Shown piece by piece: positions 12,798-25,062 of a stretch of 64,000 nt of DNA. Numbering within the stretch: the stretch's first letter is position 1; each line of letters opens with the position of its first letter. The notes under the pieces are model-generated. The model was not told the DNA's origin, searched no databases, and saw nothing but the letters and a program-made list of their open reading frames with translations. Origin of the DNA: Pohlia nutans (lineage: Eukaryota > Streptophyta > Bryopsida > Bryales > Mniaceae). The DNA is taken from assembly GCA_022496805.1 (NCBI GenBank), contig CM040092.1:2115555-2179554 (forward strand), written 5' to 3'. The translations under genes and the position numbers were made by a program.

Positions 12798-13315
12798 GGG
12801 TTTAAGGGCACTCTACTTTAATTTAATTGTTTCTGTGTTAGCCGGGTGCATGTGAGGTCTCCAGAGCATGAAGCCCTTCAGGGAGCCCTTCCCAATGTGG
12901 GATATTATTGTATTAGATTAAGACAGTGCCTGAACTCATGTTCAAGATTCTGTTAATTAAGCCACCGTAATCTACCCGTGTTATTTAATTAAATCATGTG
13001 AATATGAAAGTGTACTACTGCAGTGTAACTCAGTCGGCTTGATTTCCCCCAGTCCTCACCCCCAAAAAACAAACAATACAAAAAAAGTAAAATTTTCGGT
13101 GCACCCTTGACACTATTCTTTCTGCAATTGAGATACTTCAATTTGTTTATGAATAAAGAAAAGAAAATAAAAGAAAAGAAAATAGGAAAGGACAAGAATT
13201 TTTTATTGCAATAGATTCTTGTACTAATTTTCTTTTAGTGTGAATGTGTCACATGTCACATACTTTGTTCTAAAAATGTAAAAATAAAATGCTGCACAAA
13301 ATCATATTTCAATTC
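12798..13315. other. Intergenic DNA, nothing recognised
   Basis: AT-rich sequence with no exon-like block or transposon ends that I can define. Confidence 0.5.
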
Positions 13316-13635
13316 CATAACATTTAGTAGCCTTTGTGACTACTGCCTTCTCTCAACAGAATGATGTGGAATATCTCACATCATTTCATCCCCCCAATGA
13401 AATGATGTGGGATATTCCACATCACATCGGTAGCTATGGGGGCAGGTAGCATTAAGCAAGAGCAATCAACTATGGTGAATAGTAATCAAAAGCACTCACT
13501 CAATCACAATTCAACAGTGTTTTGTAATTGTTTATTTGATTCAATAGTGCGTTCAATTACAAATCACTGGTCACTCCATATATAAAGGTGGATGAAACTA
13601 AAAGGCACCCTCTTGGAAGGCTACTGAATGTTATG
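13316..13635. mobile_element. MITE with CATAACATT ends and internal hairpin
   Basis: A 320-bp unit bounded by CATAACATTTAGTAGCC and GGCTACTGAATGTTATG. A second, 172-bp copy lies at 55,038-55,209. An almost perfect internal hairpin, with about 28-bp arms ending in GATGTGGAATAT, spans 13,361-13,426. The superfamily is unclear because no clean target duplication is visible. Confidence 0.6.
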
Positions 13636-15460
13636 TCAGTGAACTAAGTGTTGATATATTAGAGTTATCCGCTAACTCACCTTGAGTTTGAAAAAGATAT
13701 TATGAATTTTGCTTTAATATACTCTTATTTGTGCACTCCAAATAATTATAAGTTATGGAAAAACTTGGTGGTCTCTAATTATTACGGAATAGGTGTGTAA
13801 GAGCTTGGTGGTCTCAAAATTCAACGATTTTTTGGATTTCTACAAGCTTACTTATAAATGATACAAGGTATGAATCACATTTTGTGGTTCATTTTGGTCT
13901 TTTAATTTATACAATAATGTTACAAGCTATAATAATGTTATTCATAGGTGTTTGATTATTTTCAAATTTTAAATGCAATTGTTTTGAAACAAATGACTAA
14001 TATAGATTCAAATGAAAAATGATTAATTAGAATTTGAGAACCACCATTCTATGTGACAGAGGATTAAATCGCCGTAGTATAAAGAAACAATGTCACATGA
14101 ATAGTTGTAAGTTCCAAAAAAATGGTTGAAAATTTTGACTGCAATAATTTATAGACTACGGTATAGTTATTGAGTGAGAAACATTTTTTTAGTATTTTTT
14201 TTCAAATATTACATTTAACTCAATATATAATTGCTACTTCAATATTTGTAAAGAGTACATACGATTCTCAATGTAATTTGAATGTCAAAAGCATAAAAGA
14301 AATGACAATTCTTAAAGGACCAAAGAGCTTGCAATAAGTTGAAAATGATATAAAACACGATTCTATACTTTTCATTTTTATATTTATCCTGAAATTAAGC
14401 ATATTAGAAAAAAAAACATGGCAACTGTAAACTGCTCTTTCAGTAGAGTTAAACAAAAAGTCAGTCCAAAGAAGAAAGTTTTGGCAAACTTGTGTTGAAT
14501 TCCTCTTTAACTCATATTGAAATATAAGTAGACCAAAAATTAGTCTATGATGAGTTGGGAGACAATTTAAAGCAAGGCACTGTCATTATCATTCACACCT
14601 CGCTATGACTTCCACACCTTCCACCAAAGCTTCAAGCCCATAGCCTACAAGGGGACAATCTATGACACGACACTATTCAACCCAAGTATAGTTCAATAGA
14701 GAGGTCAGAAGTAGAGCAAAAAGGGAGGTTAGATGTGCTTCTTTTCGGTTAACTCAAGTATCTTAGCAATTACACTAATAATCATTTTCACATTTTAAAA
14801 TTTACACAAATGAATGTTTCATATTCAATGAAAAAATTATATGAAAAAAACCAACAAAAATTTAATTATCATCGTTTATTGTTATGCATGTATTTGGTGC
14901 CTTCATTAAATTATATATCATGTCTAGCGCCTTCAATTTTGTATCCTAGAAAATTGATACCTCACAAGATGAATACCTCTTAGAAGTTAGAACCCAACTC
15001 ACAATAATCTCTAAGACCTTTTATGTTACGCTTTATTGTCCAACCTTTGGCGATGTGACACCTAAGTGAGATCACACTTGTTTGTGATCCTTATAATCAT
15101 CATTTGATGAGCACCAAAATTCGTGACTTCAATTATGTTTCCTAAGTTATAATTCCAATGAAGAATATTCAATCATGACAAGATTGTTCATGCAATATTA
15201 TGTTGATCCCTAGGTAACCAAAGTCTCATTGTCTGCACGTTGGTAGCTAGGTAGCTTACCATATTCACTTAATAGTCCTTCACAATTTTTTTACAATCTC
15301 CTTGTTTTCCTATGCATCAATGTAAATGGTCAAAGAATTCAAAATTCAACGTGCTTTGTATATTATATGCTACAAACTTTTATATTCATAATCCCATTAG
15401 ATTTTTGTTTGTTTATTCGGTTTTTAACAAGAAAAAAGAACCGACATTGACGAAATGTAT
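13636..15460. other. Intergenic DNA with two eroded repeat fragments
   Basis: 13,661-13,860 matches one arm of the inverted-repeat element at 50,731 (AGAGTTATCC end, GGTGGTCTCTAA phrase) without a second arm. About 14,515-14,640 is a diverged relative of the SINE-like units at 11,735 and 52,318. The remainder is AT-rich with nothing recognised. Confidence 0.5.
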
Positions 15461-15581
15461 CACTAGTAGAAACACCGCCCGCGTAGACTAGGGAACCATA
15501 CCCCAAAAGACCCACAACTAGTCTAGTTCGTCGTGTGGGGTCTTTCCCCGCTAGTCTACACGGGCGGTGTTTCTACTAGTG
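15461..15581. mobile_element. CACTA-type MITE (CACTAGTAG ends)
   Basis: A 121-bp element starting CACTAGTAGAAACACCGCCC and ending in the inverted copy, with TAT duplicated on both sides. It is the nearest transposon upstream of the AP2 gene. Confidence 0.9.
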
Positions 15582-16129
15582 TATTCCTATTTCAAACTGA
15601 CGGTCCATTCCCAAAGTGGCCCCTCATCAAAGGAAGAGGGAAGTCAAGAAATAATAGTTGCAAGAATGAGACTAGGTCCAAACCCCTTGAAATACATATA
15701 ACCAACCGACTTTGCAACCAGAAAGGGAAAAATGGGGGTGTCCGTCATGAGAAGGACCTGGATATAATGGTTCTTACACCATTGAAAATGTCCAAAATGC
15801 AACTAAAATTATGAAGGCAGAGGGAACTTGGACGAAGCTCACTTGTCATTTATATTTAGGTGCTGTGTTCTTGTCCACCTAAACAATAAAGGCAACCGAC
15901 CAACGTTAGATGCAAGGATAAAATACTCTCGGCACAGTTGAAGAATTCCAATCCGCCCCAAAAATACTTTGCATTTATCACAGAACCCGGCCATTGCATT
16001 GAATCGTTCAAATTGCGGACTTCATCCTCACTAACAATGAAAGTTACGTTTCAAAAATAAAAATAATAAAAAGAATAATGAAAAGAATAATAAAAAGAAA
16101 AGTAAAATGTAACCCTGGTTAGAACGGAA
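15582..16129. other. Intergenic DNA upstream of the AP2 gene
   Basis: No gene or transposon ends are recognised. Base composition rises in GC towards the right, consistent with approaching a promoter or leader. Confidence 0.45.
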
Positions 16130-17729
16130 TCGTTTGCAGTAGCAGAGGTCCGTCACTGGGCCCAGTGAGAGAGGGAAGAGAGAGACCTAGGCAGGCTAGT
16201 AGTCCCATTCTGACCAGTCTTGCACTACGGCCAGGCTTCAACAGGGCCCTCGGTCCCTCTCTCTCCGCTCAGTGACGGAGTCGTGGTGGTGGTGGTGATG
16301 GTGGTGGTGACCCAGTAAGCAACCTTCCTTAGCGTTTGTTGCCTGCCTGCCTGCGTTTTGTGCATCATGAGTAGCCTGGCGCCACAACAACAACGAACAA
16401 GTTTTGGCTACAAAACTGTTGGAACAACATCTTCATCGTCTTCTTCTTCTGCTGCTGCTGCCGCCTTCCTAATTGCAGCGATATCACACAGTTCTTTCCC
16501 TAGTAGTAGTAGTACTACTACTACTCTCACTGTCTGCACATCGATCACCGGAGCTTTCTGATCCTCTCTCCCACCATAAGGATTTTAGGTTGATCGGTAG
16601 TTGCGCTATTCCAACAATTAACGGATGGAGGTCGGGCTAGACGACGAACTTGATATTTATGATCTGGGGGTTGTTGTCGAGATGCAGTGACTACTGTCAA
16701 ATTGTGCACATGGCCGGACGAGGACGAGTTCAGGCGGGCATGGTGAGGTTTGGCAGCGAAGTGATGGGTTCGCCTACCTAGTTGTTGTTTTCCCGGTGTG
16801 TACCGTGCCAATGACTGCACACGTTTTGAGAGGTCGAAGGTTGTGTTTTGTTATTAGGTAGTGAGATCGTTGCATTGAGCGAGCGAGAAAGAGAGAGAGG
16901 GAGAGAGAGAGAGAGAGAGGTGAAGCCTTTGAAGGAGGAGGAAGGGTTGATGATACTTCAGTAATCATCGCGGTTGTCAGTAATCGTCATCATTCACCGC
17001 AGGATACAGACAAGTACCGTTATCCAGGGAATGAAGGTGGGAATATCTCATGTCACAGGCCGCGCAAGGTCGTAGGTGGCCACAGCCTGAGCCTGCTCGC
17101 AGTACTACATGATTGAGCATCATCAGGAGAGCTAAGGGTAGAATCTAGTGTGAGTTAGACGTGTGCACACGTACAGCTGCAGCAGCTCACAGTGAGCACT
17201 TGATTATTACAGCTAGTGTTGGTGACCGTCGTCGTTCCAACTTCTGTAGCAGCTGGCCGGGGAGCTTTGGACTACTGTACGCAAGTGACGAATCGGCACA
17301 TTTCGGGAAAAAATCAGGATGGACGAGTGGTTAGGTTGCTCCGGTCCTTAAGAGGGCTCATGCAGCATGTTACGATGATGAATATGAAGCTGAGCTTCAT
17401 GTCACGCTCTTCTTGGTGGCAACGAAACGGGTGCAGCAGCTTCTGAGACCAGTGCCTCCAAAAGCAATAGCCTTACAGTGCTGTTATTTTCCCACTAACA
17501 TTAATTCCAAAAGGGAGATCATCGATACCCTTGGGTGCGTTTTTCAGATTGGAACATCGACGACGAGCTTGGTGTCTGTCTTTTTCCGGCAAACAACAAT
17601 AACATTCCAGCCAGCCATCTGGAAAGCGAGATCCTGCAGTGGTCCTGCTGAAAGAAGTTACCGGTTTTTGATCCAGTGCAGTTGGAATTGGACGAGAAAG
17701 CAAAAGGGTTGAGCTCGGGGCCCATATTC
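16130..17729 (+). promoter_or_regulatory. Presumed promoter and long 5' leader of the AP2 gene
   Basis: This block is clearly GC-richer than the AT-rich DNA to its left and runs directly into the AP2 start codon. It carries simple repeats typical of plant leaders: (GTG)n at about 16,281-16,309, CTT/GCT triplets at about 16,429-16,463, TAG/TAC triplets at about 16,502-16,524, and (GA)n at about 16,888-16,919. Several upstream ATGs are present, including one opening a 64-codon frame (16,367-16,561; MSSLAPQQQRTSF start, then Ser/Ala/Thr runs). No convincing TATA box was found, so the transcription start and any leader intron are unresolved. Confidence 0.45.
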
Positions 17730-20700
17730 ATGAAGTCTATGAATAACTGGCTCACTTTCTCTCTACAATCTCCTCACTTAACCCTGGACGCGGTGAAGCA
17801 GCAGACTGACCCAGTGAGCCACTCGGCCGCGCGCACTACGGTCAACCCCGTGACCGCCAACAACAACAGCCTCATTCTCTCAAACATGTCGCAGAACCAC
17901 AGTAACAGCCTGGGCGGGTACCAAAGCTCCGCCAGCGACTGTTACAATTCGCTCCGCGGCAGCGGCGATGGCGGCAACTCCAATTCCGGCCAAGGCCTGG
18001 AGATGATGCGGTCAGATGGATCCCTTTGCATCATGGAGGCTCTCAGCAGATCGCACAGCTCAGGTGAGCACCAGCTCCTCCTCATCATCACTCACCATCT
18101 CAACCCTTGAACCCAAACGGTAATACCGTAGGGTTTTCTCTTTCAAATACTAACATCAATGAATCAATCAACTAGTTGTATGTGATCAAGCTCCGACCAT
18201 CAGCTTTTCGTTCTCTGCAGTAAGTGATACATCAATGAATCAGTCAACTAGTCGTATATGAGCTCCGACCATCATTCAGCTTTTCGTTCTCTGCAGTAAG
18301 TGACAGTAATCAACTCGCGCCGTCTATTGCCGTTGCATGGATGTTACATGTCGTCTGCTAATTTGAGTAGGTGAGACCCATCGGCCTCGCCACTGTCACA
18401 TCGATTCTGACATCGTGTCAGAGAGCAGTATAATATCGATCATACATTGAAATTCAGTCTGTTGAGAATGTCACAATCTAGCCTTAGAAGTATTGATATT
18501 AGATCTACCCTCCTGCGAGTGTCTGTCAGTAGGAGGGTGGTCAAATCCATCGTAATGTGAATCATGAATACCCCGGTCGAGCGACATTCAGAATAACATT
18601 GTGACGACTTGGTCCCTGTGAGATATTCGAGGAACTAAGCGGGTGAAGGCGGGAGCTAATTAATGGAGAGCTCTTCGGGACTGATACAGTAGAAAGCAAA
18701 CGCAATTCTCGGTGATTTGGCAGGCAGACACACTATTTGTGATTACATGACACATTACACTTGCATGGTAATCCATCGTTCACGGTAGGAAGAGACGACC
18801 CAGTCCTAAACACCACGACGTAATGGAGCCTTGGGGGCCGGCGTTGACCGCGTCAACGACGGGATCTTTGAACATTCAATGCAGACAAGGCACCAGTGGG
18901 CCCCCCTACGATGTTTGGATCACCCTTGAACTGTTTCTCTTTATGGACCCAATTTCAATGTGGTGAGTGATGGCGAGAATGACCACACATGCAGAGCCGG
19001 AGGACCTCGCTTGCGGTTTAAGCTCCACTGAAACCCAGTCTACAGCTTTAGTATGATTCTGTTGGGAGTCGTGCGTTTGCAAACCCTGTCGAAGCGTGAA
19101 ATCGTAAGGGTTAGACGATGAGGAAGTAGAGATTCCACGCTCGCGCATCAGCATGTTAGATTCATCCACTAGATCTGAAAGCTAGCCATCTCGGTTGAGT
19201 AATAATTGGTGCGAGTTATGGGTTCTGGCTCCTCTCCCGGTTGAGGCGAAAGTACGTAAGCGAGAATATGCCACGTCCACTTTGACTGGTTCTTCTCTCG
19301 TTTGAAGTAGTCGCAACTAGAGACGAGAGAGGGTGATGATGGTTGTGGATGGTGTGTGCTTGCAGATCAACACTGGCCGCAGCAACGCTCAGCGATGCAA
19401 TCCGATGGCGGAGTGCAACAACAACAGCAGCACACGCTACTCACGCCAGACCAGTTGTCGCGCCTCACCGGCAATGCTGGAGAGGGGCAGCAGCAGCAGC
19501 AGCAGCAGCTGACGGGCCACTACGAGATGCAAGCGGCCACAGAGTCTCAGCGTGACGGGCCGAAGCTGGAGGATTTCCTCGGGGGCGCGTCGCTGGGGGG
19601 CCAGTACTCGGAGCACCGGGAGGCCGCGCAGCAGCAGCAGCAGCAAGCGCAGCTCGACTCGCTCTACTACAGTGGCAACCCCAATTACCAGCGCAGCGAT
19701 GCCGTGACGGGGGCGACGCGCATCAACGTGAACCTGCCTTACTCGTCAGGGGGCGGATCCCTGCACGACGTGCCGCCCTCGTACCACGTCGCCTACGGCG
19801 GGGGCGTGCCCAACGATTCCAGCCAACTCCCGTACGACCACCAGGACTCCACTAGTTCCCGCATGCACGCGCAGAACTTACTCCAGGCCGCGCTGGACCA
19901 GTCCGCCACGGCAGAATTGCTGTCCGATTGCGGCCCCAGCGCGGGCGGTGACGAGTACGGGCTCAAGACGTGGCTGCGTCACCAGGCGGCCCAGGAGAAG
20001 GCCGGCCAGCAGCAGCAGCAGCACCAGCAGCAGCGCGGGCTAAACAATGCGTTGGCTACGTTGCAGCCGCTCACGTTGTCCATGAGCGCCGGCTCGCACC
20101 AGAGCTCCGTGTCTACCCCGGTCCATGGACAACTCGTGGCGAACGAGAGCCCCACTGGGCCTGAGCCTAGGAAACGCGGCGCCGGGCGCGCCGGGAGTAA
20201 GGAGCCGTCGCCGCGCAAGAGCATCGATACGTTTGGGCAGAGAACCTCGGTTTACAGAGGCGTCACCAGGTATTACTTCTTTCCCATGCAAATCAATCAT
20301 TTAGTCTAGGGCGAAGAAAAAATTAGATTAATATCCACAATGCAAGCCGGTCGGTTGGTTTGCCCTCACATTTGTTTGGGTAATTAATACCGAGCTATTC
20401 CAGTACCTGAGATTCTGCCCCTGAAAATATTCTAGTGATGTTCTCGATCCCAGCACTTGATTCTTCGCAGTTTTTATCATTGGTTATATCGTTTTAAAAC
20501 TTTGGTTTTGTTGCTGGACTGTTACTTGTTGTACCTGATTCATCTCTAGATTTGGTACTCGAAGTATTCTAGTGATGTTCTCCCAGCACTTGATTATTTG
20601 CAGTTTTTATCATTGGTTATGTGGTTTTAGAACTTTGTGGCATGTTGGTTTTGTTGATGAACTATTAGTTGTTGGACCTGATTCATCTCTACATTTGCTA

Positions 20701-23700
20701 CTCGAAGTATTCTAGTGATCTTGTATGTACAGGATCCTGAATTTTTGAAGTTTTTGTCAATGGGATAGTTTTAGAACTTCTTGGTTTTGTTGCTGGATTG
20801 ATTTCAGATCAGGTTAAGTTTAGGGCGCAGCGTGACTGCAATGAGCCATTGAAGTTACAAAGATTAGTTGCAGCATATTGTCACGCGGTGAGTGTTGAGT
20901 TGCTGCGTGAATGATTTCTTTTTGGTCGTTTGATATATAGGCACCGGTGGACTGGACGGTACGAAGCCCATCTGTGGGATAATAGTTGTAGAAAGGAGGG
21001 CCAGACTCGCAAAGGTCGACAAGGTATGACTTAGGGTCTGCCCTTGTTAACGTGGAGACCGTTTTGTTTAATATTTTGAGGGTTGAAATCATGGATCACC
21101 AGTTCACGTTAACCAAGTACTTTGGGTTTTCAATCAGAGGTTGTTCCTTTTGCCGAAACATTTCCTGACGCTTTGTATCTCTGTGTGCATGTCGCTGTAT
21201 ACTCATGGTTCACATCGACGTTCTACAGTTTACTTAGGTAAGCTCGTAGTCTTGAGGTTTCATTTTTCCCGGTTCTGAATGAAGAACGTATTAAGAAAAA
21301 GCCAGAATCAAGTGTATTAAGCTTCAGTTGTATTACTGTATCAACAGGAGGGTATGACAAAGAGGAGAAAGCAGCCCGAGCTTATGATTTGGCAGCACTC
21401 AAATATTGGGGTGCTAGCACCACAATCAACTTCCCGGTAATTAAGCAAGCTCTTCAGTACTGTACCAAACTTTTATTTGTCATGAGATATATGATGTTTA
21501 GTGGTACTTTTCATGATGATCCCTAATTTGGTTACGAATTAATGATTGGTGTTACAACAGTTGACAACATATGAAACGGAGCTGGAGGAGATGAAGAATA
21601 TGTCTCGCCAGGAATATGTGGCTTCGTTGAGAAGGTATTACTCTGAACTGCATCGTTTAATCAAGTGCTGAACCCTAAACCTAGTTTGCAATTTTATTGT
21701 CAGTGCAATCATGAGTAAAGGAGTGGCGATGAACCCAGGTGGTTGCCATACTTCTGTGTGTCCTCATGTGCATGTTCTGAATTCTGGAAGATGCTTATTT
21801 GACAGAGTCTGGTCAAAGTTGACTTTTCCATCCAGCCAGCAGGCTCCAGAAATAGCCTCCCGTGATTTACTAGCGAGTCCATTCCTTTGCACTTATCGTT
21901 CCTAAAGTTTCGTCTCCCCTGCAATAATTAGCATGGTTCTAAGATTCTCTATTCACCGCCCTTTTCAGGAAAAGCAGTGGCTTTTCTAGAGGAGCATCTA
22001 TGTACCGAGGTGTGACCAGGCACCACCAGCATGGGCGGTGGCAGGCACGAATCGGTCGCGTCGCTGGCAACAAGGACCTCTACCTGGGCACTTACAGTAA
22101 GTAACCCCCATCAAGCTTGATCAAAGCTTAGTTACTCGCTTTACTACTATTCTAAGTCTGTTAATATCACTGCAGGTGTTAAAATTCGATTATCAGTTCA
22201 AAATTGTTAATCAGTTCGCTCAGTCCATGAATCACGTCCTTCTGGCACAACCTAGACAGACAGATCCACATTCTAATCGAATGCTGAATAACACAAGTTT
22301 GCAGTTTCAATGTTAACGACTCCAGACACTTTTCTTATGTTCTAGAATGTTGATAGTTACGATCTTTGCTCAGTTCTTCTCAAACCCTAGAGAGGCAGAT
22401 CCTGTTAAGTTTTACACAGGTCTGTGATTGATGAATCCAAGGATACAAAGAATGAGATCTACTAACACCATGCGAATAGTAACTATTTATCTACTGAGGA
22501 TTGACAGTCAATCACGTTGATGTGATTAGTGCTGATCGTTTCAGGCTTTATCAAGATCATTAAATGCTAGGGTTGGTTGTACTTCAATAGATTTCAGCCT
22601 TTTAATATGCGTTATAATAACGGTATGAATAACTCATTCGCATTGATCAGGGTGGATCAGTGCACGTGACATTCAAACGGCGTCAGTACTGCCTGAATTA
22701 TTAGAATGAGAACTGATCGGTTCAGTCAAAGCTAGTATGGTGACAGTATTAATTGTTAAGGAGTATTGTGGTATTGTTGTTGTTGTTGTTGTAATTTATG
22801 CAGGCACCCAGGAGGAAGCAGCGGAGGCGTACGACATTGCGGCCATCAAGTTCCGTGGCATCAACGCCGTGACGAACTTCGACATTTCGCGGTATGACGC
22901 CGCGCGCATCCAGCAGGCGTCCATGAACGGGCACCACGGGCAGGAGGCCATGAAGGCGGCCAAGGAGGCGGAGCTCGCGGCGGCCATGAGCATCGGCACG
23001 GCCAGTGCGCACGCTGCACAGTCGCGGGCGCACACGGCCGCGCACGCTCTCAGCCATGGCCAGCCGCAGGCCAGCAGTGGCGACGACCACCAGACGGCGT
23101 CCACCACGGGGACCCCGCCGGGCAGCCAGCTCACCACGGAGGGGGGTCTGTCCACTCAGGGGGCCCCCGGGGGCCTGTCCAAGAACCTGCACGAGTGGCA
23201 GATGCTGTATCAGCATCAGACGCAGCGCAACACGTGGACCACTTCGCAGGACGACGCGCGTCACCTGGGGGTCAGCTTCCCGGAGTCGATGCGCGCGCCG
23301 GGCAGCAACAAGTTCCAGCCCCCGCCCACTAATGGAATGCTTCTCAGAAACCTGATGGGCCTGGAGGATCACACCCGGGCCGACCAAGGCTCTTCCTCGG
23401 CCAATCAGCAGGCGCTTCTGGGCATGCCGGGCAGCACGGGCAGCATGATCAGCACCTCAGGGTACCAAGGCGGGTACAATCCGGGGCAGCAGGGGCAGGG
23501 CAGCGTGGACCGCGGGGCAGTCGTGGACAGCCCAAAAAACTCTGTTGGCGAGAGTGAGGAGGCGAGCTCAAAAAGCTCCGGGTACGACCCCGTGGGCGTT
23601 TTGTACATGTCGCCCGGGTCGAACCAGGGCAAGATGGGCGGGTATGAGGCCAGCCCCCTAACACCGTGGATTAGCAACAACCCTACGACCGTGCAGGGGC

Positions 23701-23777
23701 TGGCGGGCCGGTCCAACCTCAGTATAGGTGGGCACATGGGCTCCGGCCCCATTTTTGCGCACTCGTGGAATGAATGA
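17730..23777 (+). CDS. AINTEGUMENTA/PLETHORA-type double-AP2 transcription factor
   Basis: Eight exons: 17730-18063, 19366-20269, 20941-21023, 21229-21237, 21348-21436, 21561-21634, 21969-22096, 22804-23777. They join in frame to 864 residues, all with GT-AG introns. The N-terminus ([12 protein letters not shown]), [14 protein letters not shown] (near 100), PKLEDFLG (177-184) and TFGQRTS (400-406) are hallmarks of the euANT lineage. AP2 repeat 1 is about 404-473 and holds the ANT-specific ten-residue insertion ending GRQVYLGGY. The linker is about 474-507. Repeat 2 is about 508-575 ([15 protein letters not shown]). The C-terminal 290 residues are Gly/Ser/Gln/His-rich and probably disordered/activating. 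Four polyQ runs lie in exon 2. The 9-nt exon 4 (Tyr-Leu plus split codons) is a conserved oddity of this family. In plants these nuclear DNA-binding proteins maintain stem-cell/meristem identity. An in-frame ATG at 17,676 was rejected because conservation starts at MKSMNNWL. It is a member of the PLT/AIL/BBM clade; the exact orthologue is unknown. Confidence 0.95.
18153..18304. repeat. 76-bp head-to-tail duplication in AP2 intron 1
   Basis: Two near-identical units (18,153-18,228 and 18,229-18,304) begin ACATCAATGAATCA and end TTCTCTGCAGTAAGTGA. Each carries CTGCAG followed by TAAGTGA, so acceptor-like signals are duplicated within the intron. Confidence 0.9.
20429..20830. repeat. Three degenerate about 138-bp repeats in AP2 intron 2
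   Basis: Units starting at about 20,429, 20,566 and 20,707 share TATTCTAGTGAT, GTTTTTATCATTGG, TTGGTTTTGTTG and CTGATTCATCTCTA phrases. The third unit is truncated and more diverged. Confidence 0.85.
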
Positions 23778-24950
23778 TTCAAGGAGGTGAATAGAAGAAT
23801 GAATGAATGAATACACACAGGTTTTTAACTTAGCGCAGGAGTGAAGAAAGAATTGGTTGTGTAAAGGCCAGGCAATTACAGTGCTTGCTCCACGTGGCAA
23901 GAGGTGATTGGAGTGCGTAATTGGGTCGTCGTTTTCACCATTATTCGACGACCAAGTTTTTGGCTCTCTACCCTGTCTGTAACTAAGGGGAGAGATCAGC
24001 AGCTGGGGTGAGCTAGTGGAGTGGCTCCATTATTACTGTAGCAGCAGGAGGAGAAGAAAGACAGACAGAAAAAACACCAAGGCAGGAAAGAACGAATCAG
24101 GCCAGCCAGCCAGCCAGCCAGCCAGCACAACGTTGTTTACATGGTAAGTGTTGATACGAGATCAGATTAACAAATTACTTACAGGGAGTGTTTAAACGCG
24201 GCCCCCAGACGTACATTGACTGATTGGCGGCCAATGTAAAATTGATGATGGCCACCGACGATGATCGATGATGATTTTCTGCCCTTTGTTGTGTGCGGAA
24301 ACAAATTCATTTTATCATGGGCGTACGTAGCAAGCTATCAAGCAAGCCAGCAGGAGAAGATATTCATGTTCATACCAATAATTACTATCAATCAGGGGCA
24401 AGAACCGACCTTTGCATGTAAAAGTTTTGGGTTCCACTCCTTCGACTAACTTAACTACTTTTTCTTTTCCTTTTCTTTCTTTCTTTCTTTCTTTCTTTTT
24501 CTTTTAAAAATTTCTCGCCCCCCAGCGTTCTTATTATAATTAATTATTAGTCACAGTTTCCCTCCTGCTGTTTAGTGATGATCTAGTCCTCATTGGCCTA
24601 GCCCTCCACTAGCTAGTCCTTTCTTTCTCCGGGTTTATATACTGGGCTCCACCTCCACTAGCACTTTGAATTGTTAAGTAACTTAGCGTAATATTATTGT
24701 CCTCTCATTTTCAGCCATGGGTTTAGTTTGCTTTTGCAAAGCCAACTTCCAAGCAAGGATGGTAGCCTGCAAGCTGATGCTAGTGAAGACGACGTCCATG
24801 CAAGATTTTGACATGATCCTGTATAGTCCACCAACTTCATGACTTTATTATGATTCAAGGTTGATTTTGTGTGCCTTGTTTATGGATGCCATGCTTTAGA
24901 TCTCACAGTTTGCTCATGGCTAGCTGATCGAGGACCATGTATAGTACGAA
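23778..24950 (+). other. 3' flank of the AP2 gene
   Basis: Likely contains the 3' untranslated region; no single poly(A) signal stands out. Simple repeats include (CAGC)n at about 24,101-24,126 and (TTTC)n at about 24,474-24,497. No other gene is recognised. Confidence 0.45.
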
Positions 24951-25062
24951 AATTCGATTTGTGCTGGAGACAAATTTGTGCTGGAGAAAACAGGTTGGTC
25001 TCCAGCACAAATTCGATTTGTGCTGGAGACAAATTTGTGCTGGAGACCAACCTGTTTTCTAT
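24951..25062. repeat. Compound direct and inverted repeat (GTGCTGGAGA)
   Basis: The decamer-like phrase TTTGTGCTGGAGA occurs four times forward and once inverted in about 110 bp. The core from AGAAAACAGGTTGG to CCAACCTGTTTTCT forms a strong hairpin with an inner GTCTCCAGCACAAA arm. It lies in an open 145-codon frame (24,869-25,306) that resembles no protein I know. Confidence 0.85.

Noticed and set aside
17676..17729. In-frame upstream ATG adding 18 residues to the AP2 protein
   Set aside because: Family conservation begins at MKSMNNWL; the added residues (MQLELDEKAKG...) do not resemble family N-termini.
19343..20300. Antisense and frame-shifted frames over AP2 exon 2
   Set aside because: Shadows caused by GC-rich sequence and CAG repeats of the true exon.
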